Shown here: positions 35,887 to 45,111 of the stretch, one piece after another
How positions within the stretch are numbered: the stretch's first letter is position 1
How the letters are laid out: each line of letters begins with the position of its first letter
Origin: Anaerolineae bacterium
GTDB lineage: Bacteria > Chloroflexota > Anaerolineae > Aggregatilineales > Phototrophicaceae
Reading direction: 5' to 3'
Assembly (NCBI GenBank): GCA_022820665.1
Contig: JAJEFB010000039.1
Span: forward strand, 1-61,205
Length of the DNA: 61,205 bases
The notes under the pieces: model-generated
Told to the model about the DNA's origin: nothing
Database searches by the model: none
Seen by the model: the letters and a program-made list of their open reading frames with translations, nothing else
Made by a program: the position numbers and the translations under genes

Positions 35887-36774
35887 ATGGCATCGTATGA
35901 GCCTATTCCGCAACGAGCATATTTGAAGTATCTCTCGCCGTCGATCGTCGTCCTTCTCTTGCTTACCGCGCTCCCCGTGCTCTTCACGCTCTATCTGAGC
36001 ACCTCGTCCTTGTCATTTGCCAGTCCCAGACCGGAACGCTTCATCGGCTTGCGGAACTACGACCGGCTGCTGGACGATATTCGATTTTTGCAAAGCATTC
36101 CCGTCAGCTTACTCTTCATCGTCGTGCCCGTCGCCCTGCAACTGATTCTCGGTTTCATCGTTGCCGTCATCATGAATGAACGGCTGCCGGGCATGAAGTG
36201 GCTGCGCTACCTTCTTGTCGCGCCGATGGTGATACCGCCGATCGTGACCGGTCTGACCTGGCGCGTTTTGTTCACGCCAAAGTTGGGCAGCGTCAACTAT
36301 TTCCTGAGCCTCGTGGGTCTGGATGGTCCCAGTTGGTTAACGGACGCCAATTGGGCTCTCGTCGCCATCATCATCGTCGCTGTTTGGGGTTGGACGCCAT
36401 TCGTCGCGCTTATGTTTCTGGCCGCTATGCAATCCTTTCCCGATGAATTATACGAAGCCGCCGTTATTGACGGCGCGACCTGGATCCAGTCTGTCAGGCA
36501 CGTTACCCTGCCTTTGCTGAAACCGACCCTCACCTTTATCGGCATCCTGCGCACCATGGAAGCCCTGGGTATTTTCCCGATCATATATATTGTGACCGCC
36601 GGCGGACCGGCCGCGGCCACCGAAACCGTTAACTTCTACGCATTCGTTAGCGGATTTAGTTATCTGAAAGTCGGTTACGCCTCAGCCATAATCGTTGTTT
36701 ACTTTTTTATGCTCTTGCTGATCATTGGTCCTACGATGCGAATCCTGCTGCGAAATTTCCAAGTAGATTCATAA
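35887..36774 (+). CDS. CUT1 sugar ABC transporter permease, MalF type
   Basis: About 295 residues, six helices, coupling loop YEAAVIDGATWIQSVRH then TLPLLKP. I choose the ATG at 35887, which has GAGAGG six bases ahead, over the in-frame ATG at 35869, which has none. It is separated from the binding-protein gene by a strong hairpin and ends three bases before the MalG-type gene. Substrate as for the operon: unknown, possibly a sulfated saccharide. Confidence 0.93.
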   Translation: MASYEPIPQRAYLKYLSPSIVVLLLLTALPVLFTLYLSTSSLSFASPRPERFIGLRNYDRLLDDIRFLQSIPVSLLFIVVPVALQLILGFIVAVIMNERLPGMKWLRYLLVAPMVIPPIVTGLTWRVLFTPKLGSVNYFLSLVGLDGPSWLTDANWALVAIIIVAVWGWTPFVALMFLAAMQSFPDELYEAAVIDGATWIQSVRHVTLPLLKPTLTFIGILRTMEALGIFPIIYIVTAGGPAAATETVNFYAFVSGFSYLKVGYASAIIVVYFFMLLLIIGPTMRILLRNFQVDS

Positions 36775-36777
36775 CTC

Positions 36778-37605
36778 ATGAAGCGCCGATCGAAGTTTAC
36801 AACAGCGAGCCTCTATGTCGTCGGCATAATCTATGGGCTGGCAATCCTTGGTCCCATCCTATGGATATTGCTGCTCGCGCTCAAGAACGCCCTGGATGCC
36901 TTTGCCTATCCACCCTTGTTCATTTTTGAGCCCACGCTTGAGCATTTCATCGCCATCGTTCAGGATCCGGAGTTCCGTCTCGCCTTCTCCAACAGCGTCA
37001 TCATTTCAACCGGGTCCGTCGTTCTCGCGATGGCATTCGCGATACCGGCGACCTTTGCCATAACCATTATGCGAGGGCGGGCGCGGCGAAATTCCTTATT
37101 GACTATCCTGCTCATCCGCATGGTACCGGGCATGATTTATTTGCTGCCCTATTTTGTGATCTATTCTCGCCTCGATTTGCTTGATACGCATATCGGCTTA
37201 ATCATCATCTATCTTATTTTCTGCCTGCCCTTGATTGTCTGGACGCTCATACCGGTCTGGGGCGCTGTTCCGCTGGAATTGCGCGAGTCTGGCATGATCG
37301 ATGGCGCCAATCTATGGCAGATCCTCGTTTTGATAGAATTGCCGCTGGTCCGTATCGGCATTATCGCCTCCGGGATTATCGCTTTCATTTTTGCCTGGAA
37401 CGAATTCTTGTTTGCCCTGGTCATCACTCGGCGGAAAACCGTAACGCTGCCAGTCATAATTACGCATTACATGGGCTACGAAGGTTACGAGTGGGGCAAG
37501 ATTTCGGCTGCTTCAGTTATCATCATGACGCCTGTCGTTGTTTTTGGATTTCTGATTCAGCGCTATATGATCACCGGTCTGACCGCGGGAGCAGTCAAAG
37601 GCTGA
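36778..37605 (+). CDS. CUT1 sugar ABC transporter permease, MalG type
   Basis: A 275-residue permease with six helices. The coupling loop is ELRESGMIDGANLWQI, where the usual E-A-A reads R-E-S-G, a mild variant, then ELPLVRI. It follows the MalF-type gene at once and is followed 43 bases later by a sulfatase gene with its own good ribosome site. It forms the membrane channel with the MalF-type protein; the ATPase must come from elsewhere. Confidence 0.93.
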   Translation: MKRRSKFTTASLYVVGIIYGLAILGPILWILLLALKNALDAFAYPPLFIFEPTLEHFIAIVQDPEFRLAFSNSVIISTGSVVLAMAFAIPATFAITIMRGRARRNSLLTILLIRMVPGMIYLLPYFVIYSRLDLLDTHIGLIIIYLIFCLPLIVWTLIPVWGAVPLELRESGMIDGANLWQILVLIELPLVRIGIIASGIIAFIFAWNEFLFALVITRRKTVTLPVIITHYMGYEGYEWGKISAASVIIMTPVVVFGFLIQRYMITGLTAGAVKG

Positions 37606-37648
37606 CGGGATTATCCAGGAGATTGACAGAACCGGCAAAGGAAAGGCA

Positions 37649-39055
37649 ATGAAATCAAAACCGCCCAACATACTTTGGATCTGCACCGACCAACAACGCT
37701 TCGACACGATCAGCGCCCTTAACAATACTCAATTGAATACGCCCAATATCGACAGGCTTGTGGCGACGGGCGTCGCCTTTGAACGCGCCTATTGCCAAAG
37801 CCCCATCTGCACGCCGAGCCGCGCCAGTTTTTTGACCGGCATGTATCCCAGCAGCGTTCATGCCTGCGGCAATGGCAACGAAGTTTGGGCAGAAGCCGCC
37901 CCGCTGGTCACGGCGCTTCTGGCGGACGCCGGTTACGACTGCGCCCTAGCCGGCAAGCTGCATTTGGCCGGCGCCTATGGCCGCATAGAACCGCGCCCGA
38001 AACACGATGGCTACCGGCTCTTTCATTGGAGCCACGACCCGGAAGATCAGTGGGATGCCGGCCACGCATACGCGGACTGGCTCGGCTCATTGGGTCATGA
38101 CCTCGGTGAAATGCGCGAGAATCCCCACGATATTCCGCCGGAGTTGCATCAGACGACCTGGTGCGCCGACCGCGCCATAGATTTCATGGAAGCCGACCAC
38201 GGCGGCAAGCCCTGGCTGATGAGCGTCAATATCTTTGATCCCCACGAGCCCTTTGATCCGCCGCAGCAGTATCTGGACCGCTTTGACGTCGATTCTCTGT
38301 CCGGTCCCAAGTTCCGCGAGAGCGACTTGGACGCGCAAGCCAAATTGAGCCAGATTGACTTTCAGCATCCCCCTCGCCAGCCAGAGGAATTCAACGCCAA
38401 GTGGATTCAGGCAGCTTATTACGCCATGATTGAACTCATTGATGACAATGTGGGACGGATGCTGGAATCGCTGGAGCGCACGGGACAGCGCGACAATACA
38501 ATTGTCATCTTCATGAGCGATCACGGAGAAGCGCTCGGCGACCACGGTTTACTGCTGAAAGGCTGTCGCTTTTATGAGGGCTTGACCCGGGTGCCGCTCA
38601 TAATCTCCTGGCCCGGCGCTTTTTTGGAAGGCGCGCGCCGGGATGCCCTAGTCGAATTACTGGATATCGCGCCCACCTTGCTTGAACTGGCGGGCTTGCC
38701 AATACCAAAGCGAATGCAGGGCAAATCCTTGCGCAAGCTGCTCGTCGACAGCGTCGCGGAAGATCATCATCGAGACGCGGTGCGCTGCGAATACTACAGC
38801 GCCATCAATCCCAACATGGTTGACACTTATAACGGAAGTTTCGCCACGATGATCCGCGACGAGCGCTATAAGCTGGTCGTCTATCACGGGCGCGGACTTG
38901 GCGAGCTTTTCGACCTGGAAGCGGATCCGGATGAGTTCGACAATCTATGGGATGATCCGGCGATGACGAGTACAAAACTCGATCTGATGCGGCGCAGCTT
39001 TGACGCGCTCGCCTTGGCGACGGATACCGGCGCGGAACAGATCACCTGGTTCTGA
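37649..39055 (+). CDS. Sulfatase (type I, formylglycine-dependent)
   Basis: A 468-residue sulfatase. The N-terminal metal site is ICTDQQRFD (D14), the formylglycine cysteine C54 lies in ICTPSR, and the second metal site is MSDHGEALGDHG (about residues 289-300). It has no signal peptide, so it probably acts on imported sulfated sugars. GGAAAGGCA precedes the ATG. It is last in a rightward operon behind a CUT1 importer, which gives it a plausible substrate supply. It is distinct from the sulfatase at 2029-3444. Maturation enzyme not in the window. Confidence 0.93.
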   Translation: MKSKPPNILWICTDQQRFDTISALNNTQLNTPNIDRLVATGVAFERAYCQSPICTPSRASFLTGMYPSSVHACGNGNEVWAEAAPLVTALLADAGYDCALAGKLHLAGAYGRIEPRPKHDGYRLFHWSHDPEDQWDAGHAYADWLGSLGHDLGEMRENPHDIPPELHQTTWCADRAIDFMEADHGGKPWLMSVNIFDPHEPFDPPQQYLDRFDVDSLSGPKFRESDLDAQAKLSQIDFQHPPRQPEEFNAKWIQAAYYAMIELIDDNVGRMLESLERTGQRDNTIVIFMSDHGEALGDHGLLLKGCRFYEGLTRVPLIISWPGAFLEGARRDALVELLDIAPTLLELAGLPIPKRMQGKSLRKLLVDSVAEDHHRDAVRCEYYSAINPNMVDTYNGSFATMIRDERYKLVVYHGRGLGELFDLEADPDEFDNLWDDPAMTSTKLDLMRRSFDALALATDTGAEQITWF

Positions 39056-39090
39056 TGGCTTGCGGCTCAAGCGAGCCACAGCAGGCTCCG

Positions 39091-40179
39091 CTACATCAGC
39101 CTAGCGATCGCGTCCACAGCTACTCTGGCAATCTCGTATTCGTCGATAATGATCCGAGTCAGCCGCTCAGCAAGTTCAACCATGTCAGTTTCGGGATTCG
39201 CCGCGATTACAGTGGCGATCCAATCTTCGGGAATGGCGTCCACGCCATGAAATGCTCCAGCAAGAGCGCCGGCGACGCTGGCGTAACTATCATTGTCCCG
39301 GGCGTACATGACACAAGCGATGATCGATTGCTTGAAGTCCCCTCCACAATGAACAAACATGGAAAGTGGCACGACCAGGGTATGCGTCGCTTCGGAGAAT
39401 AGATGTCCCCATTCAAGCGTGTCATAAAGCCGCCGCTGCGCCTCGACATAATCTTTGGACGACTTCGCGATTTCGATTCCTTTATCCAAGAACTGCAGGT
39501 TCGGATCGTATTTCCAATCCAGGTCGCCCCAGCGAGGACCCTCGCGGCGAGCATTAAAAGCCCGATGCGCATCCTTTGCGGCAGCTACTATGCCATCAAC
39601 CGTAGCGGCCGGGTTCATCGCTTCGGCAATAGCCGCCACCATCATCGCGGAAGCGCTCTTGGCGTAGCCGTCAGTCAAAAAGGCCAGATCAAAGCCGGTT
39701 TGATAGGCATCATGCGGTCGACAGGCGGCGATCAGTCCGATGGGAGAATTGCTCATAATAGCGCCATTGGTTGGCTCGCCGCTGTAGATGAGCTTGTCGC
39801 GTCCCCAAATAGCTTTCAGATAATAATCCTCGAGCAAGCCTTCGTGCATTTCATCAGGCGCGTGATGATAGGCGCGCGCCAGGACATGCCCCAATTCGCC
39901 CGCTCTCGGCATGCCCCCAGCTTCAATGATCGCCTGGCAAAGCAGGTGTTTCATGCGCGTATCGTCGGTATAAGCGCCGGCAGCCTTGTGGAAGTGGGCG
40001 TGATAGCCGATATCCCGTTCGTAGGGCATTAACCGGTCGATCTCTCCGTATGCGTCGCGCAGTTTTTCCGGCGTCCATTCCCGCCCCTCCACAGGACCGC
40101 CCATGGCGTCGCCAATGGCTCCGCCGATGAGGCAGCCATAGATTTTTTTGTACAGAGTTGAATCACGCGCGCTGTCCAT
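39091..40179 (-). CDS. ADP-ribosylglycohydrolase (DraG) family protein
   Basis: About 362 residues of the all-helical DraG/ARH fold. The N-terminal GCLIGGAIGDAMGGPVEG (residues 15-32) and the metal-binding TDDTRM (71-76) are typical. The C-terminal metal motif, usually G-D-T-D-T, reads RDNDSYASVAGALAGAFHG (D295 and D297 kept). Characterised members remove ADP-ribose from proteins, but this gene ends a sugar-importer operon, so an N- or O-glycoside substrate is more likely; that is inference. I start it at the ATG at 40179, where MDSARDSTLYKKIYG begins; an ATG nine codons earlier has no ribosome site. Confidence 0.85.
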   Translation of the reverse strand: MDSARDSTLYKKIYGCLIGGAIGDAMGGPVEGREWTPEKLRDAYGEIDRLMPYERDIGYHAHFHKAAGAYTDDTRMKHLLCQAIIEAGGMPRAGELGHVLARAYHHAPDEMHEGLLEDYYLKAIWGRDKLIYSGEPTNGAIMSNSPIGLIAACRPHDAYQTGFDLAFLTDGYAKSASAMMVAAIAEAMNPAATVDGIVAAAKDAHRAFNARREGPRWGDLDWKYDPNLQFLDKGIEIAKSSKDYVEAQRRLYDTLEWGHLFSEATHTLVVPLSMFVHCGGDFKQSIIACVMYARDNDSYASVAGALAGAFHGVDAIPEDWIATVIAANPETDMVELAERLTRIIIDEYEIARVAVDAIARLM

Positions 40180-40216
40180 GTGCTTCACTCGTCTCTCTTG
40201 TGTCATTGCAAGGAAG

Positions 40217-40250
40217 GATCCCGGCTCCCTAACCAGCGCGACCCGGGATC
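40217..40250 (-). terminator. Hairpin between binding protein and ADP-ribosylglycohydrolase-family gene
   Basis: GATCCCGG (40217-40224) pairs perfectly with CCGGGATC (40243-40250) around an 18-base loop, in the 82-base gap behind the binding-protein stop codon. Confidence 0.5.
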
Positions 40251-40261
40251 AACACGTTGAG

Positions 40262-41563
40262 CTATTGCGCTTGAGCAATCAAGGCTGTACCGCGTTCGGA
40301 TATCTCTTGCCCCGCTTCTTCCGGCGTGAGTTCTTGCAATTGCAGTCTCTGCAGCACACCGGTGGTCATGTCCCAGACTTCGTTCCAATTGCGAGTGTAA
40401 GGCGGGGTTGCGCCATAGTCGGTGGAATTGAGCCAGACCGCTGTCTCCTCCGCGGAAAGTGGCGTGAAGAGTTCGTCAGTACGGCTTTCGGTCACCGCTC
40501 GGAAGCCGGGAATGCCGAACATGCCGTAGTTGAGATAGTGGCTCGAGGCTTCTTCGCCGGAAAGGTACTTGATGACTTCCCAGGCTTCTTGCTGGTGCGA
40601 CGAATTGGCAGGGATGCCCCAGGCATCGACCCAATACCCGGTGAAAGTGCCATTGGGACCCGTGGGCACAGGCAAGACGCCCCATTCGAAGTCTTCGATA
40701 CCGCTTTGGAAGCCGCCCAACCACCAGGAGCCGTCCAGGAACATGCCCAACCGCCCTTGAATGAACAAATTGCCCGCAGAGGTCGCGGAGGTCACCGAGG
40801 GCGGCGGAGCCGCGCCATTGACCCACATCAAATCGTTGAGAAAATCGAGCGCGGCGACAGAGCCTTCGCTGTCCAATGTGATGACCGAGCGGTCGGCGTT
40901 GGCGATATCGCCGCCGAACGCGCGGAAGATCGGGAACAACCAGCCAGGCTCAAACTGCCAATAGAAGCCCCACTGTTGCGTTGCTGGGTCGTCCCCGACA
41001 GTTAGCTGCAGCGCAACGTCCGCCAGTTCTTCCCAGGTCCAACTGTTGTCCCATTCCAGCGACGGCGCCTCAATGCCAGCGTCGGCGAAGATCGCCTTGT
41101 TGTAGAACACGGCTTCGGTATAGATGCCGTGACCGAAACCGAAGACATCTCCCGCGTCGTCCATCCAGGCGCCGAAGGTTGGCGGGTACCATTGACTCGC
41201 GTCAAAGCTCTCGTCCGCTTCCATCAGCGGCGTCAGATTGGTGAGAAACTCATTCGCCAGATAGTCGGGCTTTTGCAGCGGCGACATATTGATAATGTCC
41301 GGCGGATTGCCCGCGGCAATTTGCGAGACAACTTTCTGCGTATACTCCTGCCAGGAGCCGGGCACAGTCTCGTAGTTGACTTGTATGCCCATTTCGGCGC
41401 CCGGTCCCATGTTGAACTGATCAATAATTTCTTCACATGGACTACCGTCGCGGCAGCCAAAGCCGAGCATGTCCAACTCGACCATATCTTGCGCGCCAAG
41501 CTGAGCCGAGCCAAATATCAGAAGCCCGAGAATCAGATAAAGAAGCAACAGTCTCTTAAACAT
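40262..41563 (-). CDS. Extracellular solute-binding protein family 1 (CUT1)
   Basis: A 433-residue sugar receptor with a Sec signal (MFKRLLLLYLILGLLIFGS, cleavage near AQLGAQ) and no lipobox cysteine. Motifs such as DGSWWLGGFQSGI and WGIPANSSHQQEAWEVIKYL are typical of the family. The perfect AGGAGG before the ATG is the strongest ribosome site in the window. Its place is unusual: it lies downstream of both permease genes and the GH31 gene rather than first. That strong site plus a 104-base gap suggest it has its own translation or transcription signal. Confidence 0.92.
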   Translation of the reverse strand: MFKRLLLLYLILGLLIFGSAQLGAQDMVELDMLGFGCRDGSPCEEIIDQFNMGPGAEMGIQVNYETVPGSWQEYTQKVVSQIAAGNPPDIINMSPLQKPDYLANEFLTNLTPLMEADESFDASQWYPPTFGAWMDDAGDVFGFGHGIYTEAVFYNKAIFADAGIEAPSLEWDNSWTWEELADVALQLTVGDDPATQQWGFYWQFEPGWLFPIFRAFGGDIANADRSVITLDSEGSVAALDFLNDLMWVNGAAPPPSVTSATSAGNLFIQGRLGMFLDGSWWLGGFQSGIEDFEWGVLPVPTGPNGTFTGYWVDAWGIPANSSHQQEAWEVIKYLSGEEASSHYLNYGMFGIPGFRAVTESRTDELFTPLSAEETAVWLNSTDYGATPPYTRNWNEVWDMTTGVLQRLQLQELTPEEAGQEISERGTALIAQAQ

Positions 41564-41667
41564 TGTTTGTCTCCTCCTGTAAATCTAGCATCTGAAAACA
41601 ACCAGATCGGATTGCCTATCTCTACCAAACCCTCCTTTCTCATCTGTGTCATTCTAAAAATATAAAA

Positions 41668-44181
41668 TTATCGCGCGAATTGCAAACGAAGAACACAGTC
41701 CCTGCAGGTGATTTGCAGCGCCGGAAACTCGGTATCCTCGGCGATCCGCGCTTTGGCAAGCTCGGCAAATGGCGGATCGGAAGACACAAGCCGGACATCG
41801 TCAAGCACTTTGTATTGTCGAAAACGCAAACTGTACTCGCGGACGACCGGCGAACCCTCCACCACCAATTGAGACCGCTCGGCATCCCAGCGAAATTGCG
41901 TTCCGTCCCAGAGTTGGAAGCGCGAAGCAAGCTGATCAGTTGAGGGGAATATGTCGATTATCAGGTCATCGTTGGCGACGCGAACGCCATCAGCAGTTGC
42001 CGGGGCCAGCGTGTCAACGTCTTCCGGCAACTGCGGGATAATCGCCGATGCCTTAACGAAGATCGGAATCCGCATAAGCGGCGCCGGCGCCGTGACCGTT
42101 CGCGGACCCGGGTATCGGTTTCCATCCCACCAACTTATCCACTCGCCTTGGGGCAGGTAGACCCGCCATTGGTCAACGCCAGGCTCCAGCACCGGCGCGA
42201 TTAACAGCGAGTCGCCCAACAGATATTGTGTGTCCAGATCGCGCGCGTTCTTGTCGTCGGGATAGGCCAGGTAAAGATGCCGCATGATGGGCTGGCCGCT
42301 GCGATGCGCCGCCAGCGCATAGCTATACAGATAGGGAAACAGGCTCATGTGCAGCCGCGCGTATTTGCGATATGCCGCGATGGTCTGCTCGGATGTCCAA
42401 AGCTCAATCGGATAATAGGCGATCAAGTCGCGCATGATTGGGCACAAGGCGCCCAACTGCAGCCAGCGGATCCATAGCTCCTCGGAGACAATGCTGGGAT
42501 GATCGTCGCTGTGATAATAACCCGCGATGTCGGGACCTATATACGGAGACCCGCAGAATCCCAAATTGAGAGCGCCCGCGATCACGCTGGGCAAGCCGTC
42601 GTCATAACTCCAGTTGATCACCTGATCGCCAGTCCACAGCGCCATCGTATAGCCCTGGGAGCCGGCATATCCGGCGCGGGCATAAAAGCTCACATCCGCT
42701 TTATGACGCATACAGGCTTCATAGGTAGCTTTCTGATAAAGAACCGGGTAGATATTGTGCATTTCGGCGCCGCTCTTGCCATTGTGGAAAACTGCGTCGA
42801 CCGGTACATCCTCGCCGAAATCGTGCATCCAGCCGTCAAAGTCCAGTTCAACGATAATCTGGCGAACGATTTCTTGATACCAGGACACCGCGGCGGGATT
42901 GGTAAAATCGATAATCGCCGCAGGTCTGGTAGCGGGTCGCTTGCTTTCCTTGTCGATGGTGTGGAATGGGATCAGATAGTCATCCCCGCGTGGATTCTTG
43001 ACAAAGTAATCCACCGCGCTGCCGTGAGAATAGTTGTCAGTGCCGACGAATACATAGGGAAACAAATAGGTCTGAGACTTGTAGCCCATGCCTTTCAGAT
43101 CGCGATTCAACCCGGCGATATCGTCGTAGTCGCCGTCGTAGTGATGCGGATTGATAGGAAAGCCGATATGTCTCGCTTCATCCAGCGAATCGTAATACCA
43201 GAGGGCGGAACAAGGTATATCAGCTTCCCTCAGTCTCGTTGCTTCTGCGCGAACAGCAGCCTCGCTCCCGTTGATATTGCGTAGCACGCCAAAGCTCCAC
43301 TTGGGCGGCATCGGCGGCTTGCCCACCAAGTCGGCCAATCCTTGAATGATTTTCATGGGATCTGGATCGTGGACGAAGTGATAGCGCAGTTCGGGACCCT
43401 CCGTCTGGAATGCCCAGCGCTGACGAAAGTCGGAGCAAAGCCGAAAGCGGTTGCGATAAGTCGAATCGAGCAAGATCCCGTAGCCGCTGCCGGTCAAGAC
43501 AAAGGGCTGGGGAAAATATGTCCAGTCGCGTCTGCCCGTGGGTCCCGCGGCCGACCATGCCAAGACCTCTTGACCATACTGATTGCAAGCGGTGAAGCGT
43601 TCGCCCAAGCCGTAGAAGAGCTCCTTGGGCGGACACTCGAGCGCATGCGCGAACCCGATCAACGAGGTCGTATCCGACACTTGGGCGCAAAGCTGAAATA
43701 TCGCCTCATCGAGGAAGGCGATGCTGATTTTCAACTGTCGATCGAAAGGATCTTTGGTCTTAGCCAGGATTTCCACGCCGCGCTCGTCCGCCTGCCAGGA
43801 ATCGATTTCCGCCGCATGGAACCAGAGCCGACGCTGGCGAAAATGATGGTATTTGCGCCACAGCCCTCTCTCGGGTATTTCCAACTGAAACGCCAGCGAA
43901 CCGTACATCGCCAGTGGCGCGTCCGGCGGATTGCCAGGCAATGCCGGGGTGTCGCGGACAAGCTGTTGCCCCCGGCAATCGTAAACCGTTAACGACCAAG
44001 TAGGCAGGCCAATCGACAGGCGAAGCCGCGAGGTCTTCAGCCAGATCTCATCGTCAGTCGTCGATACCTCCAATTGGATGTCGCGCGGGTTCGTCGCCAG
44101 AGACGGAGTTGCGCTCAAGTCCGTGGGGCGCAGGGGCCGATACTTATCCCAATGCGGCCAAGTCAACTCTTCGCCATCCAT
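41668..44181 (-). CDS. Glycoside hydrolase family 31, YihQ-like clade
   Basis: An 837-residue GH31 alpha-glycosidase. The catalytic nucleophile is D454 in MHDFGED and the acid/base D519 in LWTGDQ. The blocks GWMHDFGED, HNGKSGAEMHN and ARAGYAGSQGY resemble the sulfoquinovosidase YihQ rather than common alpha-glucosidases. The YihQ segment W-x-Q-D-W-x-G-x-R, whose Arg and Trp bind the sulfonate, is replaced here by ALWYYDSLDEARH, so sulfoquinovose is unlikely to be the substrate. An extra C-terminal beta domain follows residue 720. No signal peptide. It starts three bases after the MalG-type permease gene ends. Confidence 0.9.
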   Translation of the reverse strand: MDGEELTWPHWDKYRPLRPTDLSATPSLATNPRDIQLEVSTTDDEIWLKTSRLRLSIGLPTWSLTVYDCRGQQLVRDTPALPGNPPDAPLAMYGSLAFQLEIPERGLWRKYHHFRQRRLWFHAAEIDSWQADERGVEILAKTKDPFDRQLKISIAFLDEAIFQLCAQVSDTTSLIGFAHALECPPKELFYGLGERFTACNQYGQEVLAWSAAGPTGRRDWTYFPQPFVLTGSGYGILLDSTYRNRFRLCSDFRQRWAFQTEGPELRYHFVHDPDPMKIIQGLADLVGKPPMPPKWSFGVLRNINGSEAAVRAEATRLREADIPCSALWYYDSLDEARHIGFPINPHHYDGDYDDIAGLNRDLKGMGYKSQTYLFPYVFVGTDNYSHGSAVDYFVKNPRGDDYLIPFHTIDKESKRPATRPAAIIDFTNPAAVSWYQEIVRQIIVELDFDGWMHDFGEDVPVDAVFHNGKSGAEMHNIYPVLYQKATYEACMRHKADVSFYARAGYAGSQGYTMALWTGDQVINWSYDDGLPSVIAGALNLGFCGSPYIGPDIAGYYHSDDHPSIVSEELWIRWLQLGALCPIMRDLIAYYPIELWTSEQTIAAYRKYARLHMSLFPYLYSYALAAHRSGQPIMRHLYLAYPDDKNARDLDTQYLLGDSLLIAPVLEPGVDQWRVYLPQGEWISWWDGNRYPGPRTVTAPAPLMRIPIFVKASAIIPQLPEDVDTLAPATADGVRVANDDLIIDIFPSTDQLASRFQLWDGTQFRWDAERSQLVVEGSPVVREYSLRFRQYKVLDDVRLVSSDPPFAELAKARIAEDTEFPALQITCRDCVLRLQFAR

Positions 44182-44184
44182 CGC

Positions 44185-45015
44185 CTAGCCTTTCAACCCG
44201 GTTAAAGCCACACCTTCAATAAAATAACGCTGCGAGAATATGTAAACGAGCAGGACGGGAATCAGAGCGAGGCTGCTTGCCGCCATCAACAGGCTCCACT
44301 CCGTTTCCACACCGTAAGCATCCTGAAAATTGGAAATGAGCAGGGGTACGGTCCACAACTCTTCAGAATTGATATAGATCAAGGGTGTAAGAAAGGAGTT
44401 CCAATTGCCCAAAAATGTGAAGATCGCCAGGGTCACCAGTGCGGGTCGAACAATCGGAATCGCGACGCGGAGATAGATCTGAAAGGGATTGGCGCCTTCG
44501 ATACGGGCAGCGTCGATCAATTCATCGGGCACACCCATGAAGAACTGTCGCAAGAGGAAGACGCCAAAGGCGTTTGTCAGCGCCGGCGGCACGATGAGCG
44601 GCCAATGCGTATCGATCCAGCCGATGTGCCGCATCAAAATGTAAACCGGAATCAGCGTGGCTTGACTCGGAATCATGATGGTTCCCATCAATGTAGCAAA
44701 GGATATCCGCTTGCCGGGGAACTCAATCTTGGCAAAAGCGTAAGCAGCCAGCGAACTCGTCGCCAAGGTGGCCAGAGTGACCAAGCCCGCTATCTTCAAG
44801 CTGTTGACATAGGCTTGCGCCATCGGCACAGTCGTCCAAACTTCGACGAAATTCTGCCAGAGGATTTCCTGGGGAATCCAAACGGGCGGCAAGACAAAGA
44901 TATCTTCGCGCTTCTTGACAGCGGCGCTCAACATCCAGAAAAAAGGCAGCATCATGAATAGCGCGCCTCCGGCGACAACAATATGTGTGACTATGCGCGA
45001 AGGTCTATTTAACAT
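44185..45015 (-). CDS. CUT1 sugar ABC transporter permease, MalG type
   Basis: A 276-residue permease with six helices, coupling loop ELIDAARIEGANPFQIYLR then AIPIVRP. It sits between the MalF-type permease (96-base gap) and the GH31 glycosidase (three-base gap), so importer and glycosidase are almost certainly co-translated. The MalF partner and the binding protein further downstream complete the importer except for an ATPase. Confidence 0.93.
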   Translation of the reverse strand: MLNRPSRIVTHIVVAGGALFMMLPFFWMLSAAVKKREDIFVLPPVWIPQEILWQNFVEVWTTVPMAQAYVNSLKIAGLVTLATLATSSLAAYAFAKIEFPGKRISFATLMGTIMIPSQATLIPVYILMRHIGWIDTHWPLIVPPALTNAFGVFLLRQFFMGVPDELIDAARIEGANPFQIYLRVAIPIVRPALVTLAIFTFLGNWNSFLTPLIYINSEELWTVPLLISNFQDAYGVETEWSLLMAASSLALIPVLLVYIFSQRYFIEGVALTGLKG

Positions 45016-45111
45016 TTCGATAGAGCGCCTTCACTATGCCGGCAATCATCTTCTGCGCGCGGGGCGCGATGTCCGCGTGCTGTTGAGAATGAACAGACGG
45101 TCTCATTGCGC

